A stretch of DNA of 64,000 nt from Halichondria panicea (GCF_963675165.1 NC_087388.1:2582800-2646799), one strand, 5' to 3'; positions 41,830 to 54,981 are shown, counted from the stretch's first letter. Translations and numbers: made by a program. The notes: a model not told the origin generated them from the letters alone.

Positions 41830-43620
41830 GAGTTAGATGAGTCTTTTCCAACACTCTGGCTACTGAGTCAGATACTGCGCATGCGCGGTAAGGCCAGAGG
41901 GCCAAGCCTTTGTTATCATAGCGTGTACCCGAAGTAACGCCACGGTTAGGGTACTTCCCCGTACGTTTAACTACATTAAACTACATTTAAATTCGTTACT
42001 TACAAATCAGTACTGCTGAAAACTTGAATGGAAGAACTACTCACCTGATATCATTGATATATTCCATGACAACAGAAAAGTGTGGACCAGCTACAGTTTG
42101 AAGGAACTAGATGTAATGAACAAAGCAAGTATGATAATTATATCACGTTATATTTAATTAAAGGGATGATATATCATTCCTGACTACCAAGATTATCATC
42201 ATTAACACACAGGAACAGAGGGCAACGTAACAAGCATGTCTAATCGGACTGTTGATCAGAATTTCACTGTGAGTTAATCAATTTTTATATGATCGTTCTC
42301 ACTTCCAGCCTGGATTCTTTGTGGAATGATGAGGTTCATATTAAGGTATGATACATGTACTAAAAAGATAGCATATTACACAGAATGTATTATACTATTA
42401 CATAACGTATGTGATGGAGAGAAATGCTTGGTGTTAATTTGTATGTATGCATGCATGCATAATTATACGCATGTGATAATCATGTCATACTCATAATAGG
42501 CTGATTTGGTTCTGAAAAACGTCGCTGATAAATCTGAAGGAAGGGGAAATTATTTTATTATTCCTACACATTTATTATTCCTACACAATACTCTCTTGCC
42601 AAAGGACAGTTGACTAGTCAAGCAAGGAGGGAATTGTCCAGTCTATTTCGAGCAAAGTATCCAACGATAACGCAAGTATATTGATGTTGTTTATTGATGT
42701 TGCAAAATTATCATATCAATCAAAGGAACAAGATACCGTCTTGGAACAAGATATGTAAGTACAGCACACATTGATTATCAAATTGTGTACTCTTGGTTCA
42801 TGGAGTAGAGCAATTCAACAAGGCTCAAGAATATGCATAGAAAACCGAGAGCATGTTACCCAAGCGAAAACGAGCCTCTAACCATGCTTGTGGATCTGAT
42901 CAAGCAAGCACAAAATCTTTAGATTCAACTTCTGTACAAAGACATACCACTCTCCTTTAACTTTAAAAGGAATGGTCCAAAACAAACTTATGTCTGAGCT
43001 GGGACCTCACCGTCGATCTTTCATACAAGTAGCTGTTCTCACACCGTTGACTGAGTATGTCTATGTAAGTTCACTATTATTCATGTAACAAGACCTGCTA
43101 TGGTATATAGCTGTAAACGTTTTGTTTCTCTTTATTTTCAAGCAGTTGATCAATGAATTTTCTCAAATTACGGGAAAGGGGGACCTAAATTCTACTGTTG
43201 GAAAGAATTTGAATCAAAGAGTGTTAAGAAGCAACAACAACTCACAATCCACTAGTAACACAACCTAGTAACACAACCATGCATATCTTCCAATAACAAT
43301 CGTCTTACATTTTTATTCAGTTCTGAAGATGCTAATTCTCAGAAAAAGAAGAATGCAGTACAGACGATCATTGTCAAGCTCAATGTATGTAATTGTTATG
43401 TACGAGTTTACTGATAAACTTGATACTTCGAGAATGGATTCTCATCCTGTGCATGTGTACACGCGTATATGTGGGGGGGGGGGGGGGAGTAGCAAGGTGA
43501 ACCTACATAATTATGTTAATAGCATGCACATTGGATTTGTTATAAGAGATTTGTTATAAGAGATAAAAGGTCGTGCACAAATATATACATTTATGCACTG
43601 CCTTTTGTTTTTCCGGATGT
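41830..43620 (+). other. Scattered exon-like segments of an unrecognised gene
   Basis: Segments with splice-like edges include 42212-42269 (before GTGAGT), about 42310-42345 (before GTATGA), 42501-42680 (ADLVLKNVADKSEGRGNYFI; later LTSQARRELSSLFRAKYPTI), 42970-43063 (MSELGPHRRSFIQVAVLTPL, before GTAAGT) and 43145-43250 (LINEFSQITGKGDLNSTVGK). They are on one strand and in sensible order, but stops interrupt them. They may belong upstream of the transposase-like remnant at 44-46 kb. A (G)18 run lies at 43469-43487. Confidence 0.35.
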
Positions 43621-44266
43621 CCGCGAGCTGGACCACATGGCGGAAATCCAGAGCTCGAGACCAGTACCAGATAGACCTAACACATCATGGATAAGAAAGA
43701 TGGAGGAAACTGCCCTTGAATCTGGATCAATGTACTTTGTCGTCGTTGAAAAGGAGATGTATGAAGTGGACTTGTATGAAGTGGACTCCTTCTTTGAAGC
43801 TACGTCTTTGATATCGAGTCACTGTAGAAAAGTTTGCATAGTTAGTGATATATATGTTTATGTACGTATATCTTTATAATTTTACAGCTATATCTTTATC
43901 TAGGTTTATGTACTTATAATCATAATCATAATCATCATGCTTTGTTATGTTAAGTGAGCTGGTCATTAGCATGCATGCAATAATTTTATACGCTTTTGCA
44001 TGAAGCGTAGCTATGACAACTATACACCTATACCTACCCACTACCAGTGCTTTAAACGAGCATGCTGACTATAAAAGGGCGTGCCCAGGACAGCTCCGAC
44101 CAGATGCAATGGGAAAATGGGGAAATTAAAAAATGGCAAAAGATGAATTTGTTTAAGTCTTGCAAAAAGACGCCCTTGACGTATAATACACATTCTTTCT
44201 TGATGCGCCTTCTTCCGAGTATGTGAGCTCTCGCACAAGGTAGTTCGTTCAAACCAGAACAAAAAA

Positions 44267-45921
44267 ATGGCTGAAATTTCATTTCGTGCTAGGCACGGTT
44301 TTAGGTACCAACTGGAGCTGAAGTTCGAGGCCAAGAAGACGTTCGGGGACAGAGTCTGCCCTGGCTCTCATGTCGTGCCGAGAATTCAGACAAGTTTGTC
44401 ATTTCTGTTTCACTGGCAATGACAACACCATTTGTGAGCAAAAAACATTTTCCCGTCTGTGTGCTAGTCCATGTCAGTGCCAGTCGTACGCCCACCACTA
44501 CTCTTCAGGTAACGCCTTATTAAAATTTTTAGTAGAAGGGGCACGTCCTCCGTTGAATTTCAATGTGACAATTGCGGAAGGCGTCAGTGGTGGGCTAGCT
44601 CACGAACACTAGGTGGACGATACATTGTCAACCAGAGTCATTATTTTTATTTACTTGACTTTTTGGTCCAGGACTGTGCTGGAGTTCTACCGAGTCAGTA
44701 CATCCACTTCAGTAGCGATACCGGCTTAGGAGTGCATGGTACATTTCTTCAGGTTTTGGAGTTTCTCAAATGGCATAATAATAATGTATGGTTACAGCTG
44801 CTCAAATGTGTCAGAACCGAACATCATTGTGCACAGACTCGAGAAGTTGCATGTACCAAGATAGTTCTTCCGCAGGTTCTGGAAAAGGTATCAACATGCC
44901 CATGCCTTAATTATTGTGTACATATACTGTCGTAGGTCTCAACATAGTTGAAGTAGCTCATGACAATCAACCTCTAGCGAAGAAATGCATCACTGATGAG
45001 CTGAACCTTGTGAATTCATACGACACCTGGCACGGTAAGTGATAACAACGAAGTCGGTGTAATTGTGAAGAAAATGGCGAAAATAGCCAAGAAGGCTCAA
45101 GGAAAGACCTGGTTTCCAGAGTTATCTGACAAATGAAATTGCTGAGTCACATAAATATAATCCCCATTAGGTAAAAGTACAAAAATCAACTTGTACTACT
45201 GTATGAAGAACTGTGCTCAGTCAGCAGAAAAGCTGCGGAAGGTTATGTTTACATGTATTATGTTAATTGATATTATTGTTCTTATTGTTCTGCCAAGCAC
45301 GAGGGCTGTGACAAACCTCATTCTGCCACCGTCCAGGTTACAAACCCTCTAAGATCAAAATTGAAGCTTATAAGGCGGCATGCGGAGTCATACTGTCGAG
45401 TGACGACTTTCAATTATTATTATAGATGATTTTATTTCATGCGTTGTGTTTATTTGCAGTGTCGTGACACGTTCTGGGTCGAGTCTTTCAATCACCAGCT
45501 ACTCACAAACGTACCAAAACGTATTCACTTTGGATCAAGTACTTTTGAAATGAGAACCTGACTATTATGGACTGGGTATGTTGTACTACCTACTGTATAC
45601 AATGGAATATGTATTTACATTACAGAACGAGAACGTATGTAGAGAAAGTAGTAGAGAAAGTAGACTAGTGAGCAACATGAGGAGGCCTGAACGTAGGACT
45701 GCCATGAAAGTGCTGGTGAAGAAGACATTTTTAAATTTGTGGACAATATATGGGAGTGCTACATTCAGCAAAGATCCATGGTGTCGTTTCATCTATTTAC
45801 ACAATTTGTGTACAGTGAGATTGATGATGCTGAGCAACCGTCAGAAGAGCCAACACATTGGGTTGATGATCTGACAAACGATGGTGCTCTTTTATACTCA
45901 GATGTGGACGATGAACTTTAA
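44267..45921 (+). pseudogene. Degenerate multi-exon DDE transposase (Kolobok-like)
   Basis: Blocks in order: MAEISFRARHGFRYQLELKF (44267); CAGVLPSQYIHFSSDTGLGV (about 44675); LNIVEVAHDNQPLAKKCITD then ELNLVNSYDTWHG (about 44938-45034, donor GTAAGT); VIVKKMAKIAKKAQGKTWFP, ELSDK (45060-45136); KSTKINLYYCMKNCAQSAEK (45174-45240); then CRDTFWVESFNHQLLT with VPKRIHFGSSTFEM (45461-45552), and ENVCRESSRESRLVSNMRRP (45625 on). The DTWH...K and KR-x-HF patterns, with an E in the FNH region, are those of Kolobok-type transposases common in cnidarians and sponges. Stops and frame changes between and within blocks indicate a dead copy. Family level is inference. Confidence 0.5.
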
Positions 45922-45949
45922 TGAACTTTAAAGTAAGTATGTAATAACT

Positions 45950-47470
45950 ATTACACAGTCAAATGGCCAAGGTACCGGAAGTCCATGTAAATGCCTAACG
46001 GTTAATTTAATATGCATTTCCAATTACGTCATATTGGAGAGTAAACAAAAACGAGGGCTTGAGTTTGAGGCCAGTTTAGAAGCACATGTTAGCACTACAA
46101 ACTGGAAGGGCATCATCTCAGCTACAGGTGGATATCAAGTTTGTGGATTTTAATCACGCTTGAGCTTGGCAACAAGCCAGTATGTGGATCAAGTGTCTTT
46201 ACTTCTGCTTCTGCATTATCAGTTCCCCACCAGATCACAACTTTGAAGTTGGTTATCTTGTACAGGTAGGTCTATTCTATGTTGTGAATGATTATCTAGT
46301 TGTTCTCACCGTTTCTGTGGGTTTTACGCAGCTTGAAAATTTCATGGTTTCTCAAGCTGTACACTGTACAGCAAGATGGAATAAAAAATAGTTCGTGTCC
46401 CAATTTTAAATTAGGTCTGTCAGGTCTATAGCTAAGTTGTTAATGTGCTTTATAATGAGAAAATCAGGCTTATAGGCATGCAATACCACAGTCATGGGTG
46501 AGTGGGCGTACAGTAATCAATGCTTGTGTTTTAGTGGCGCTCTAAACACACTCAGTCAGGACGTTTTTGCTGTAGTTTACAGAGCAACTCACAGTCATTA
46601 TATTCATGCAGGAAAAAATTATAGCTTTAACAGTAAAATCTGGCTGTGTATTGCTCAACGGCCAGTACCAGGATTTGAGGTGGGAGTACTCGGAGGCATA
46701 TGAAGAATGGGGGGAGACTAAAGACTGGAGAACACTATACTCAGAGGACAATTCTGATCTATTCTAGCCCTTTTACAAAGGGTCTTTTCTGCACAGAACA
46801 TTTGATTCGTCAGGATTGTGGACAGTGGATGTCACATGCTCTTTTTTGAGTGAAAACGTTTCTTAACAGATCTCATTTTGATTCCCCTGTGTATTTTAAC
46901 TTCCCAACTTCCCCGTCACATGCTCTTTTTTGAGTGAAAACGTCTCTTAACAGATCTCATTTTGATTCCCCTGTGTATTTTAACTTCCCCATTGTAGATC
47001 TACGTGGTTGCTACAAAACTGGACAACATTTCAATTTATGTGGTTAGTGTGTAAAATCATGCCCAACTTTTGTATTCTCTACCGGAATAATTATTCAGTA
47101 GAACAGCTTAAATTTTGAAATACAATGGTATTAACCTGTAAACAACCGATATACCAAGTTTGGAGTTGGTATGGGGTGGGGAACTGATTTTGCATCAGCT
47201 AATGAACAGGTAAGTCAAAACCATAAGATTTTGGTGGTTTCACAAAAGGCTCTGTGTAGAACTTGTGATATAGATATTGTTATGAAGAGGATGCAATAAG
47301 AATAAATAATATAAAATTATATATTTAGTACCTTCAAGGAATAAAATGTTACACTAAGCTAAAGTTTGTACAAAAATTGAGCTTGAAACCGCATATCCAA
47401 ATGGACAACAGGAAGTACTTCCGGTCTGAGAAATAAATTTCTGCCTTGGCCATTCGACTGTACATGGCTA
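45950..47470. other. No supported gene; 84-bp tandem duplication
   Basis: 46831-46998 contains two copies, period 84 bp, of GTCACATGCTCTTTTTTGAG...CCCCTGTGTATTTTAACTTCC, differing at very few positions. The remaining sequence has short open frames without domains. Confidence 0.5.
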
Positions 47471-50400
47471 TGATTAGCAGTTTATTTGCACTGTTATACC
47501 TTTGATCTCAAAAGGCAACACAAAAATGGATTGCATATGATTTAAACTTACTTTTAGCACACAATGAGGCATTATGTCCCTCCTGTCATTTACAGTAGTT
47601 TTGGTCAGTTTATACTTCCACACCCCTGACTTTCCCGATAGACTCCAGAACTTCGTGTACAGCCTGTACCTCTTTGTCATATTCCGCAAATCTGGTGCAG
47701 ATGCTCCTATCAACCAGCCAGGGGATGTGGCTACAACACAAGGTGTGAGAGGTGGCAAAATGGACAAGCTTTGTCTCCCCCCAGTGCTGGAAGTTCACTA
47801 CTACTACTACCACCTATAATTTAATTTACTCGTACATTATTATGTGTTAGTGTGTTAGTGACTTATGCGTTTCCGTCCACCTATAAAAAGATAACTTACG
47901 TTTACTTTTGTAATCAGGTGATCCCGCCTCTTCGCTGGAGGGAGAGCTTCTTCCCTTGATACCGTGCACCCACTTGACAACCCTGATGGTAGTACAGATT
48001 TTGTTGGATATAATAATGACAAAATTATTTTCAGATTCACCTTCTTCAATGACGTAGTTGCAATACTGAAGTGATCCTCCAGAAACTAAGTTGCTCACTG
48101 TAGCTGACCTGAACCTGAACACACATTTTATTTCCATTCTACCTACCTTGAGCCTGTCAGCTCTTAGTTACTCTTTTTTGTTGCTAATTTGTTGCTAAGA
48201 AAAAAACAACCTGGAATGTATATTCCCCTCCCCCTTGTCCTCCCCCTTGTGTTTGCGCGAATATTTAACATGTGTTTGAGTGGCTTCTGAGCGGTTTTTG
48301 TGCAAGAGATAAAAGAACTCGTTACTAAGGCTTGAATGGAAATTTCGGGGTCAAAGGTCGCGTCCTGGGCAGCTCTTTTTATACTCAGAATTCCAGAAGT
48401 GACTAATCCGGTAATTAAAGCCAACATGCTTGTTTAATAACACTATTGTGGGTGTATACGTAGTTGTAAAAGTTACACACAGTTTGGAGTTGCAGCAACT
48501 CCAAGGAAATGCAAGTACAGCACATATTAATGCTGTTAAAGCTCAAAAACCAGGTTACGGTCAACCGTTTGCTCATTAATTATTTATGAGCTAGATGTAG
48601 TGGTCTTTTCCAGCTAGAATGAGTAGAATGAGCTGGAAGTCCAGCTGAACGCAGTAGTCATTTCATGGCTCGAATAGACATTTTTACTATAAAACTTAGG
48701 TACAGCTAGTCTTCACTATATGCAGGGCGGGTCGAAGAGATATTTCGAAAAAAGGCTACTGTTTTCCTTGGCTCTGGCCGCCATTTTAAGTGGAGTTAGT
48801 CTACATATTATTATTTTGTGAGAAAAAAAACGCTTAGACCCGCCCTCCAGAATGGTAAGAAGCATCCAAGAACACAGAGCTAGAAGTGTTTTTGGAAGTT
48901 TAAAATGACTACTAGTTTTGTGGTGCTGTAAAACTCCATATATGGGTGCCATATTTGGTACAATGGGGTGTTACAATAGCACCACATTTTTAACAGTGTA
49001 GAAACTTGATTATAAGCGTATCTTTATTTTAAGCGCATGCTCGACTGCAAGCTTTTTATACTCCGCGCTTTTAAATGAAATTTTAGAATTGATTCAGCTA
49101 ATTTTGAGCTAGTTAGCTGGTGATATTCGAGACTCTCTGGGCATGCTGTTACCTGTCTGATCGTCCTTTTATTCCAAGTTCCTGTTATTAATAATTATGT
49201 ATTTATATGATGTTAAATGAACTGTAACATAATAGTATGAGGGTTGCCTGCTTGCTCACTTTCTAGCCAGCTTGCGAGTCAGCTCTCATCACAGAGACAT
49301 CGGTGGGGCTTGAAATGACTGCATTATAGGCGCATTCTCGAATATAAACGTATAGAGCTCTGCTATTGACCCTAAAAGCGCATGCACTAATAATCCAGTT
49401 TCTACGGTAGTACATGCAGGCAACTTTGGAGGGTGTGCACAGATCGATCACTGCCTAGTGAGGGATCCTAGCGAAGGTGTGGCTGTGCCTTTGAGATGGG
49501 ACATTAATGTATTCTGACAAAAAGCAATTATACAGCATACAATTTTCATCGTTACCTGACATTGTACGCCATGTTACTACGGTTCACACGACAGGTAAGT
49601 AATATGCCCATCACTCTAATGTTCGTAGTAATGCAGTTGACACAGCAATTTTTCAGTGGAAATCCATACACGTAAGTATGTTCTGGCTATAGGCCAGTCT
49701 GAAAACAATAAAAGAGGTGCCAAAGCTACACACATTATATATAATAATTATCATGATGAACATTAATTTTTGCTGCACACAAATCCACGAAATAAAATCC
49801 ATTCTACAGGCAAAATCCAGAATCACAGGCAAACTCAAAGAGTGGGTGATGATCAAACGATTGATGCAAGTCTAGCTGCATCTGCAGAGCCTTGCAGCTA
49901 CCAATAGCTAGCGTTCTAGTGCAGAGCTAACTACTAAGTAGAGTAGCAACACTCGGTGAACAAGTTTTGCTACGCACTCTTTTGAAATGAACTAAGCATT
50001 ATTTACAAATTAAAGTCCAAGAAAACATTACTAGAAACCTACAGAAACTCTTACTTGCACTTGATTGATCATTGAGCAGCTGTAGCAGTCTACATACATA
50101 CACAGACTACATACATACACAGACAGACAGACACACAAACACAATACTCGCTTGCACATGCGCACCGAGGCACAACAACAACCTGACGTATTGGCCAACC
50201 AGACAATCAAAATTGCTGGATTATGCAGACCACAGAAATACATTGGTCAACATTATATAATACATGCAGTGACAAGTCAGATGCAGTGAAAAGACAGAGA
50301 AACCAGACAGAGAAACCAGGCTGAAAACAACAACAACCTGACGTATTGGCAATCGAAATCGCTGGGAGGATATCAAATTTGCCGGCCTATAACCGAAACG

Positions 50401-50890
50401 ACCTATAATTGGTCAACCAACCCTTGGGGTCAAAGAGAGTGAAACAATTAGGAAATTTGACAAGTTCTTGAAAGAAGTTTAGATAAGCATATCAGAAGGA
50501 GGAAGCCTGATATGAAAAGTGCTACAGAGGAGGTGGCTACGCATCTTCTTTGCTAAGGGCTGATACGTAATAGCGCAATGTGCAAAATAAAAAGCAGAGC
50601 ACATCTGTTTCCATTAATCTACTATTAATTTCTACGTATGAAATTATAACCACAGCTAATCACTTTGCAGTGGAAACTCGTATAACGGACTCTCTAAATA
50701 GTCGAAAACGATTTTACGGCAAGTTTAAGTCAAGAGTATATTTCGAGGGATATAAACTAAGCTTTTCATTAAATCAGCAAAATAAAATAATACATCCGCT
50801 ATAATTATTATACGCTATAGTACGGTGGGATTAATCAGCATTGAGCTGTTCAACTGTTGCTGCTATACACTCTCATATAGGTTAGTTGAT
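47471..50890. other. No supported gene; dispersed repeat copy B and small foldback
   Basis: 49790-50170 is the second copy of the repeat at 3700-3990. 48724-48850 has GGGCGGGTC inverted as GACCCGCCC at the ends of a ~125-bp foldback. ATAAGCG/CGCATGCTCGA-type sequence at 49010-49050 and 49320-49385 resembles the CGAATAAAC-type invertebrate repeat also seen at 63355-63475. Open frames here (47474-47820, 48164-48427) lack recognisable domains. Confidence 0.4.
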
Positions 50891-50894
50891 CTAG

Positions 50895-51945
50895 GAGGTT
50901 GGACGTAGCACTGGTAAGTGTACTTATTCACTATCAGCCTCTAATCCAGTAGTCGTAAGTAAAGAGGTGGTGAAGTATTTGGTTGGACGTAGTAAAGAGG
51001 TGGTTAAGTAGTTGATCCAGCACTGGTAAGTGTAGTCATTATATTCACTAATCCAGTAGTCATAAGTAAAGAGGTACTTTATCAAGGAGGTTGCACGTAG
51101 CACTGTAAGTAAAGAGGTGGTTAAGTAGTTAATCCAGCACTGGTAAGTGTAGCCAGTAGTCTCGTAAGTAAAGAGGTGGTTGTTGGACGTAGCGGTTAAG
51201 TAGTTGATCCAGGAGGTTGGACGTAGCACTGGTATAAGTGTATAGTCATTATAATTATTCACTATCAGCAGTAGTCATAAGTAAAGAGGTGATTAAGTAC
51301 TTGATCGAGGAGGTTGGACGTAACACTGGTAAGTAAAGAGGTGGTGATCCAGCACTGGTAAACGTAGTCATTATAAATTATTTACTATTAGCCTCTAATC
51401 CAGTAATCGTAAGTGAAGAAGAGGTGGTTAAGTACTTGATCGAGGAGGTTGGACGTAGCACTGAGGTGGTTAATTAGTTGATCTAAGTATAGTTATTATA
51501 TTCACTATAATCCAGTGGTCGTAAGTAAATAGGTGGACGCAGCACTGGTAATTATAATAATTATGCCTCTAATCCAGTGGTCGTAAGTAAAGAGGTGGTT
51601 AAGTACTTGATCCAGGGGGTTGGACATAGCACTGGTAAGTGTAATTAATTATTCACTATCAGTCTCTAATCCAGTAGTCGTAAGTAAAGAGGTGGCTTGA
51701 TCGAGGAGGTTGGACGTAGGTAAAGAGGTGGTTAAGTAGCTGATCCAGCACTGGTAAATGTAGTCATTATAAATTATTTACTATTAACCTCTAATCCAGT
51801 AGTCGTAAGTAAATAGGTGGACACAGCACTGGTAAGTGTACTCTAATCCAGTGGTTGTAAGTAAAGAGGTGGTTAAGTACTTGATCCAGGGGGTTGGACA
51901 TAGCACTGGTAAGTGTAGTCATTATAATTATTCACTCTAATCTGG
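50895..51945 (+). repeat. Tandem array with paired 19-nt and 17-nt micro-exon-like blocks
   Basis: Repeats of roughly 100 bp with variable deletions. A typical unit has GAGGTTGGACGTAGCACTG (50895-50913) followed by GTAAGTG, then CTATCAG, CCTCTAATCCAGTAGTC (50938-50954) and GTAAGTAAAGAGG..TTGATCCAG before the next. The two blocks total 36 nt, so each repeat would add 12 residues (SNPVVEVGRST plus Ala) in one open phase; other phases contain TAG. It could be a minisatellite that merely contains splice-like motifs. At least ten partial or full units are visible. Confidence 0.5.
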
Positions 51946-52545
51946 TAGTCATCTGGTAGTCCAATATTAGTCGTGTTATTTTAGGATTACAATGCACTGT
52001 CATAATTATATAATCAATGGATACAGGCTTAGGTTGATTATGGTGCCACACAAGACAAGATTTCGTAACTACAATAGTGAAAAAAGAACGATAATATTCC
52101 CACTGTCCCCATGGTGTTTTTGAGTGTGGTAGGCCCCTAATATATGCAGACAACTTGGGAGAACGAGAGTGTGTGCACAGATCCACTGCGTTCTCCAGTG
52201 TCGCTGCTTTTTGTTCCTTTAGTGACGATGTGCCCGAGTATTTTGTGCCCTTGTTGATTTGATGGGACATTAATTGACTCTGCAGATCATGCATGTTCAT
52301 ATGCTTCTTTACATCATGTTTCCATGCAGCTATCTTGGTAGTATATCCGGTGGATCGAAGAGCAGTAAGGTGCAAACGGAGGCTGCAGACGCAAAGGTGG
52401 CAGATTGGAAGAATGTCATCAACATCACCAAAATCAAACTCTGGCAGATTTGGGGATTGGGCCAAGTGGCCAAGTCTCAAAGCTGAATGTGATATCTATC
52501 ACAAGCACAGACTTCGTTATTCACCGGTGAGTGTAGCTACACATG
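51946..52545 (-). other. Weak open frame with Cys/His cluster
   Basis: A 182-codon minus-strand frame (52480-51932) includes EFDFGDVDDILPICHLCVCS and TALRSTGYTTKIAAWKHDVK. The C-x2-C-x-C cluster could be part of a zinc-binding N-terminus of a transposon protein, but no family is recognised. The plus strand is also partly open (52274-52486). Strand uncertain. Confidence 0.3.
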
Positions 52546-52586
52546 TTATGTACAAACAATAATATCCCAACAAAATAATTTGCAAG

Positions 52587-53058
52587 ATGCCAACTGACCT
52601 CTCACAGGATGAAGAGAAGTTGGTTGGAAGAGCGCATGCAAGACCAAAACTGATGGACTTAAGAAGGGAACCAGCAACTCCTTCTCTCCGCTCAGAAAGA
52701 AAGAATATATTTCAAAACACCCTGATGAGCTCATCAGCTTTCTTCAGGTGGGGAGATTTGAGACGGTAAGCCTTCTACATGTTAATAATTATGCCAACTA
52801 TAACCCAGGTTCCTAATGTGCTATAGTGTGTACACGAAATACCAGCGCCAGGGAGCAGTGGTTAACATGACAATGGAGACGAAGGAAGAATTCAAGGTGG
52901 TGTCAGTCTGGGAGCACAAGGCACATGGGGCGACCAGAATAGAGAAAATATACCAGCTAATACTTGACCAATCACCAGGGGAGGTGAACAACACTGATCT
53001 AGTGTTTAGGACTGCGGCTAGGGGGAAGGTTACTCTCACCTCCTCGGGGTTGAACTAA
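52587..53058 (+). pseudogene. Possible tyrosine-recombinase-like or transposon gene fragment
   Basis: The first segment (52587-52769) is a charged stretch (LSQDEEKLVGRAHARPKLMD). After a short intron-like gap, 52824-53058 reads YTKYQRQGAVVNMTMETKEE, FKVVSVWEHKAHGATRIEKI. The order R-x-G-A-V-x-N-M-T followed by V-x-V-x-E-H-K resembles the mid region of recombinase-like proteins common in sponge and cnidarian genomes. No catalytic residues are visible. Low-confidence fragment. Confidence 0.3.
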
Positions 53059-53214
53059 CGAAGCTGGGAGACAACTTTGGGAAAAAGTTTGCTAATTTAA
53101 GAGTTGAACTAACACTGGTTTTAACGAGTGTTGCAAGCGTGCTCTTGCTAATGCCTCGTTATGCTTTCGCTCAAAAAGTATTAGTGTTATAGTAGTTTCT
53201 ATAATGAGTTTCCA

Positions 53215-54345
53215 GTCACTTCTCCTCAAGTCCCAGCAACCGGTGCTGGACCCTCCTCGTCGACTTTTCTAACGCTTTCAATAGCATTGACCGGGAAAGC
53301 ATGTTTGTCGAGCATATCCCCTCTCTCCCCCTGGATTGAAGCTTGCCAGCCTAACCTCCTGCTAGGAACCCACTCCCTACTCAGCTGCAGTGGAGTTCCG
53401 CAGGGCGATCCCCTGGTCACCCTCCAACCTATCATTGACTGCATTCAATCGAAAGTGACCCTCAACGCATGGTATATGGATGATGGCACTCTTGTAGGAT
53501 CCCCCAACGACCTCCTGTCCGTCATGAAGGTCCAGGAATTGGAATTGGCCTACACTTATATAAAGCCAAGTCTCTCCTATACATCCCGGCTGACGCTGAT
53601 GATTCAGTTCGCCAGGGTTTCTCTCTCCTCGGCTGCCCCGTCGGGCCTACATTTCAAACCCATGTAGATAAGATCAAACTCTCTTTGAACCTCACAAACC
53701 ACTCGCTCTTCCAAAAGTTGTTTCAGTCCTTCGGGCTTGCCCCCCAAGCCACGTCAACAGTACCACTCATGATTTCGTATCTTGGGCGGGCCTCTATCGG
53801 ACTGGTCTTGGCAGAAGGCTTGTTTTAAGGACTCCGCAGTGCCCCACTTCATGCCCCTGCTGCTTTTTTGGATTCATCTCTTCGCTCTGCTCCTCTGATT
53901 GAAGGTCTGCTTGGCCGCCCCCCTCCCTCCTCGGCCCCCTTGACCGAAACAGTGGCTTCCATCGCCTCTTCCTCCGACAGGCAGACCCCGGGTGCCCTCT
54001 CCGCTGCCATCGACAGCTCTGCTGCCTGTTATCCTTCAGCCCCTCTCAACTCACGCCCACGACTGGTTGAATGTCTCGGAGAGTTTCGTTCTTGTCTTTG
54101 CTACTGGCTTGGGGTCCCTCCCATTGAACAACGACCAGTTTACCTGCCCCGAGTGTCGCTGTGTTGCTGACCCCTTCGGTGACCACCAGATGGGCTGCGG
54201 GGGCAATAGTGACCGTTTCAGTCGTCACAACGCCATTTAGAGATGTGGTCTTCAAGGCCGCTCTGGGCCCTTCCATTGAAACTCGCCCTGCAGACGTCCT
54301 TCTCCCTAATTGGTCCAGCCGCTCTCGACGTCCACGTCTCATAAA
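53215..54345 (+). pseudogene. Non-LTR reverse transcriptase remnant with RLE-like C-terminus
   Basis: RT motifs spread over frames: LVDFSNAFNSIDRESMF (about 53257), SGVPQGDPLVTLQP (about 53390), LNAWYMDDGTLVGSPNDLLS (about 53460; the YxDD box is present). The 3' part (53992-54330) reads FTCPECRCVADPFGDHQMGC then DRFSRHNAIRDVVFKAA and TRPADVLLPNWS. The C-x2-C...H-x4-C cluster followed by an RHN helix and P-x-D is the order of the restriction-like endonuclease domain of R2/R4-type non-LTR elements. Several frame changes make it dead. It is cut off at about 54345 where the direct repeat flanking the Penelope-like element begins. Confidence 0.65.
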
Positions 54346-54465
54346 CTCAAACCATTGCCTTACTACCATAAAAGTATACAAAACAAAAACCCCAAAATAA
54401 AGATACACCAAAATTAATGAAGATAGTGAAATTCCACAAGTACATTACCACAATACACAAGCCTG
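54346..54465 (+). repeat. Direct repeat flanking the Penelope-like element, left copy
   Basis: ACCATTGCCTTACTACCATA...CAAAACAAAAACCCCAAAAT...ACACCAAAATTAATGAAG...CCACAAGTACATTACCACAA. An almost identical ~125-bp copy lies in the same orientation at 63230-63355. It is compatible with the pseudo-LTR arrangement of Penelope-like elements, or with a host repeat used twice. Confidence 0.7.
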
Positions 54466-54980
54466 CCCCATTACATAAAGAAACATCACATGATAATCCT
54501 AAAAATAGTCTATCAATCTCTTCTCCACCTGGCCTACCTGAAAGATGACAAGTGAACTAATGTAAGCTAAATGCATGCACACACTTTAAATACTGATATA
54601 TAATATATAAGGTATACAGTAAGTAAGAAGATGGGATGAAAATTCAGAATTGAGCATTCCGTGTAGGATGTGTGGTTGAAAGCCATCATCCACCCTATAC
54701 CCTTTGTATACCTTCTATAAACACACCCGTACATTGTACGGAACTGACTGGGTCCAGTGATTCAAAACACTTAAGAAACCAGCCAGTCGGATGTTGGTTC
54801 CTCAGCTGTCTTCCCAGTGGCAGCAACCCCTATACTTGTATAGGGGTGAGGTTGCCATACACGAAAGATCTATTCAACCTAACATTAGACCATAGAACAA
54901 TTTGCCCCAGCAGTACAAAATTAATAATTAATAGTAGGAAAAAATTTAAAATTTAAATCCTTTCTAACCACTCAATACAG
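54466..54980. other. 5' region of Penelope-like element
   Basis: No coding domain. Contains TACCCTTTGTATACCTTC, repeated ATACTTGTATAGGGGT motifs and an acceptor-like CTCAATACAG ending at 54981. A hammerhead ribozyme is known from some Penelope-like elements, but I could not identify a complete catalytic core here. Confidence 0.35.
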
Positions 54981-54981
54981 C

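Noticed and set aside
47474-48427. Frames of 80-97 codons on both strands as host genes
   Set aside because: No domain, no consistent splice structure and mutually overlapping frames.
54466-54980. Hammerhead ribozyme expected in Penelope-like terminal repeats
   Set aside because: I looked for a CUGAUGA-stem-GAAA core and did not find a convincing one on either strand; left as a computational check only.
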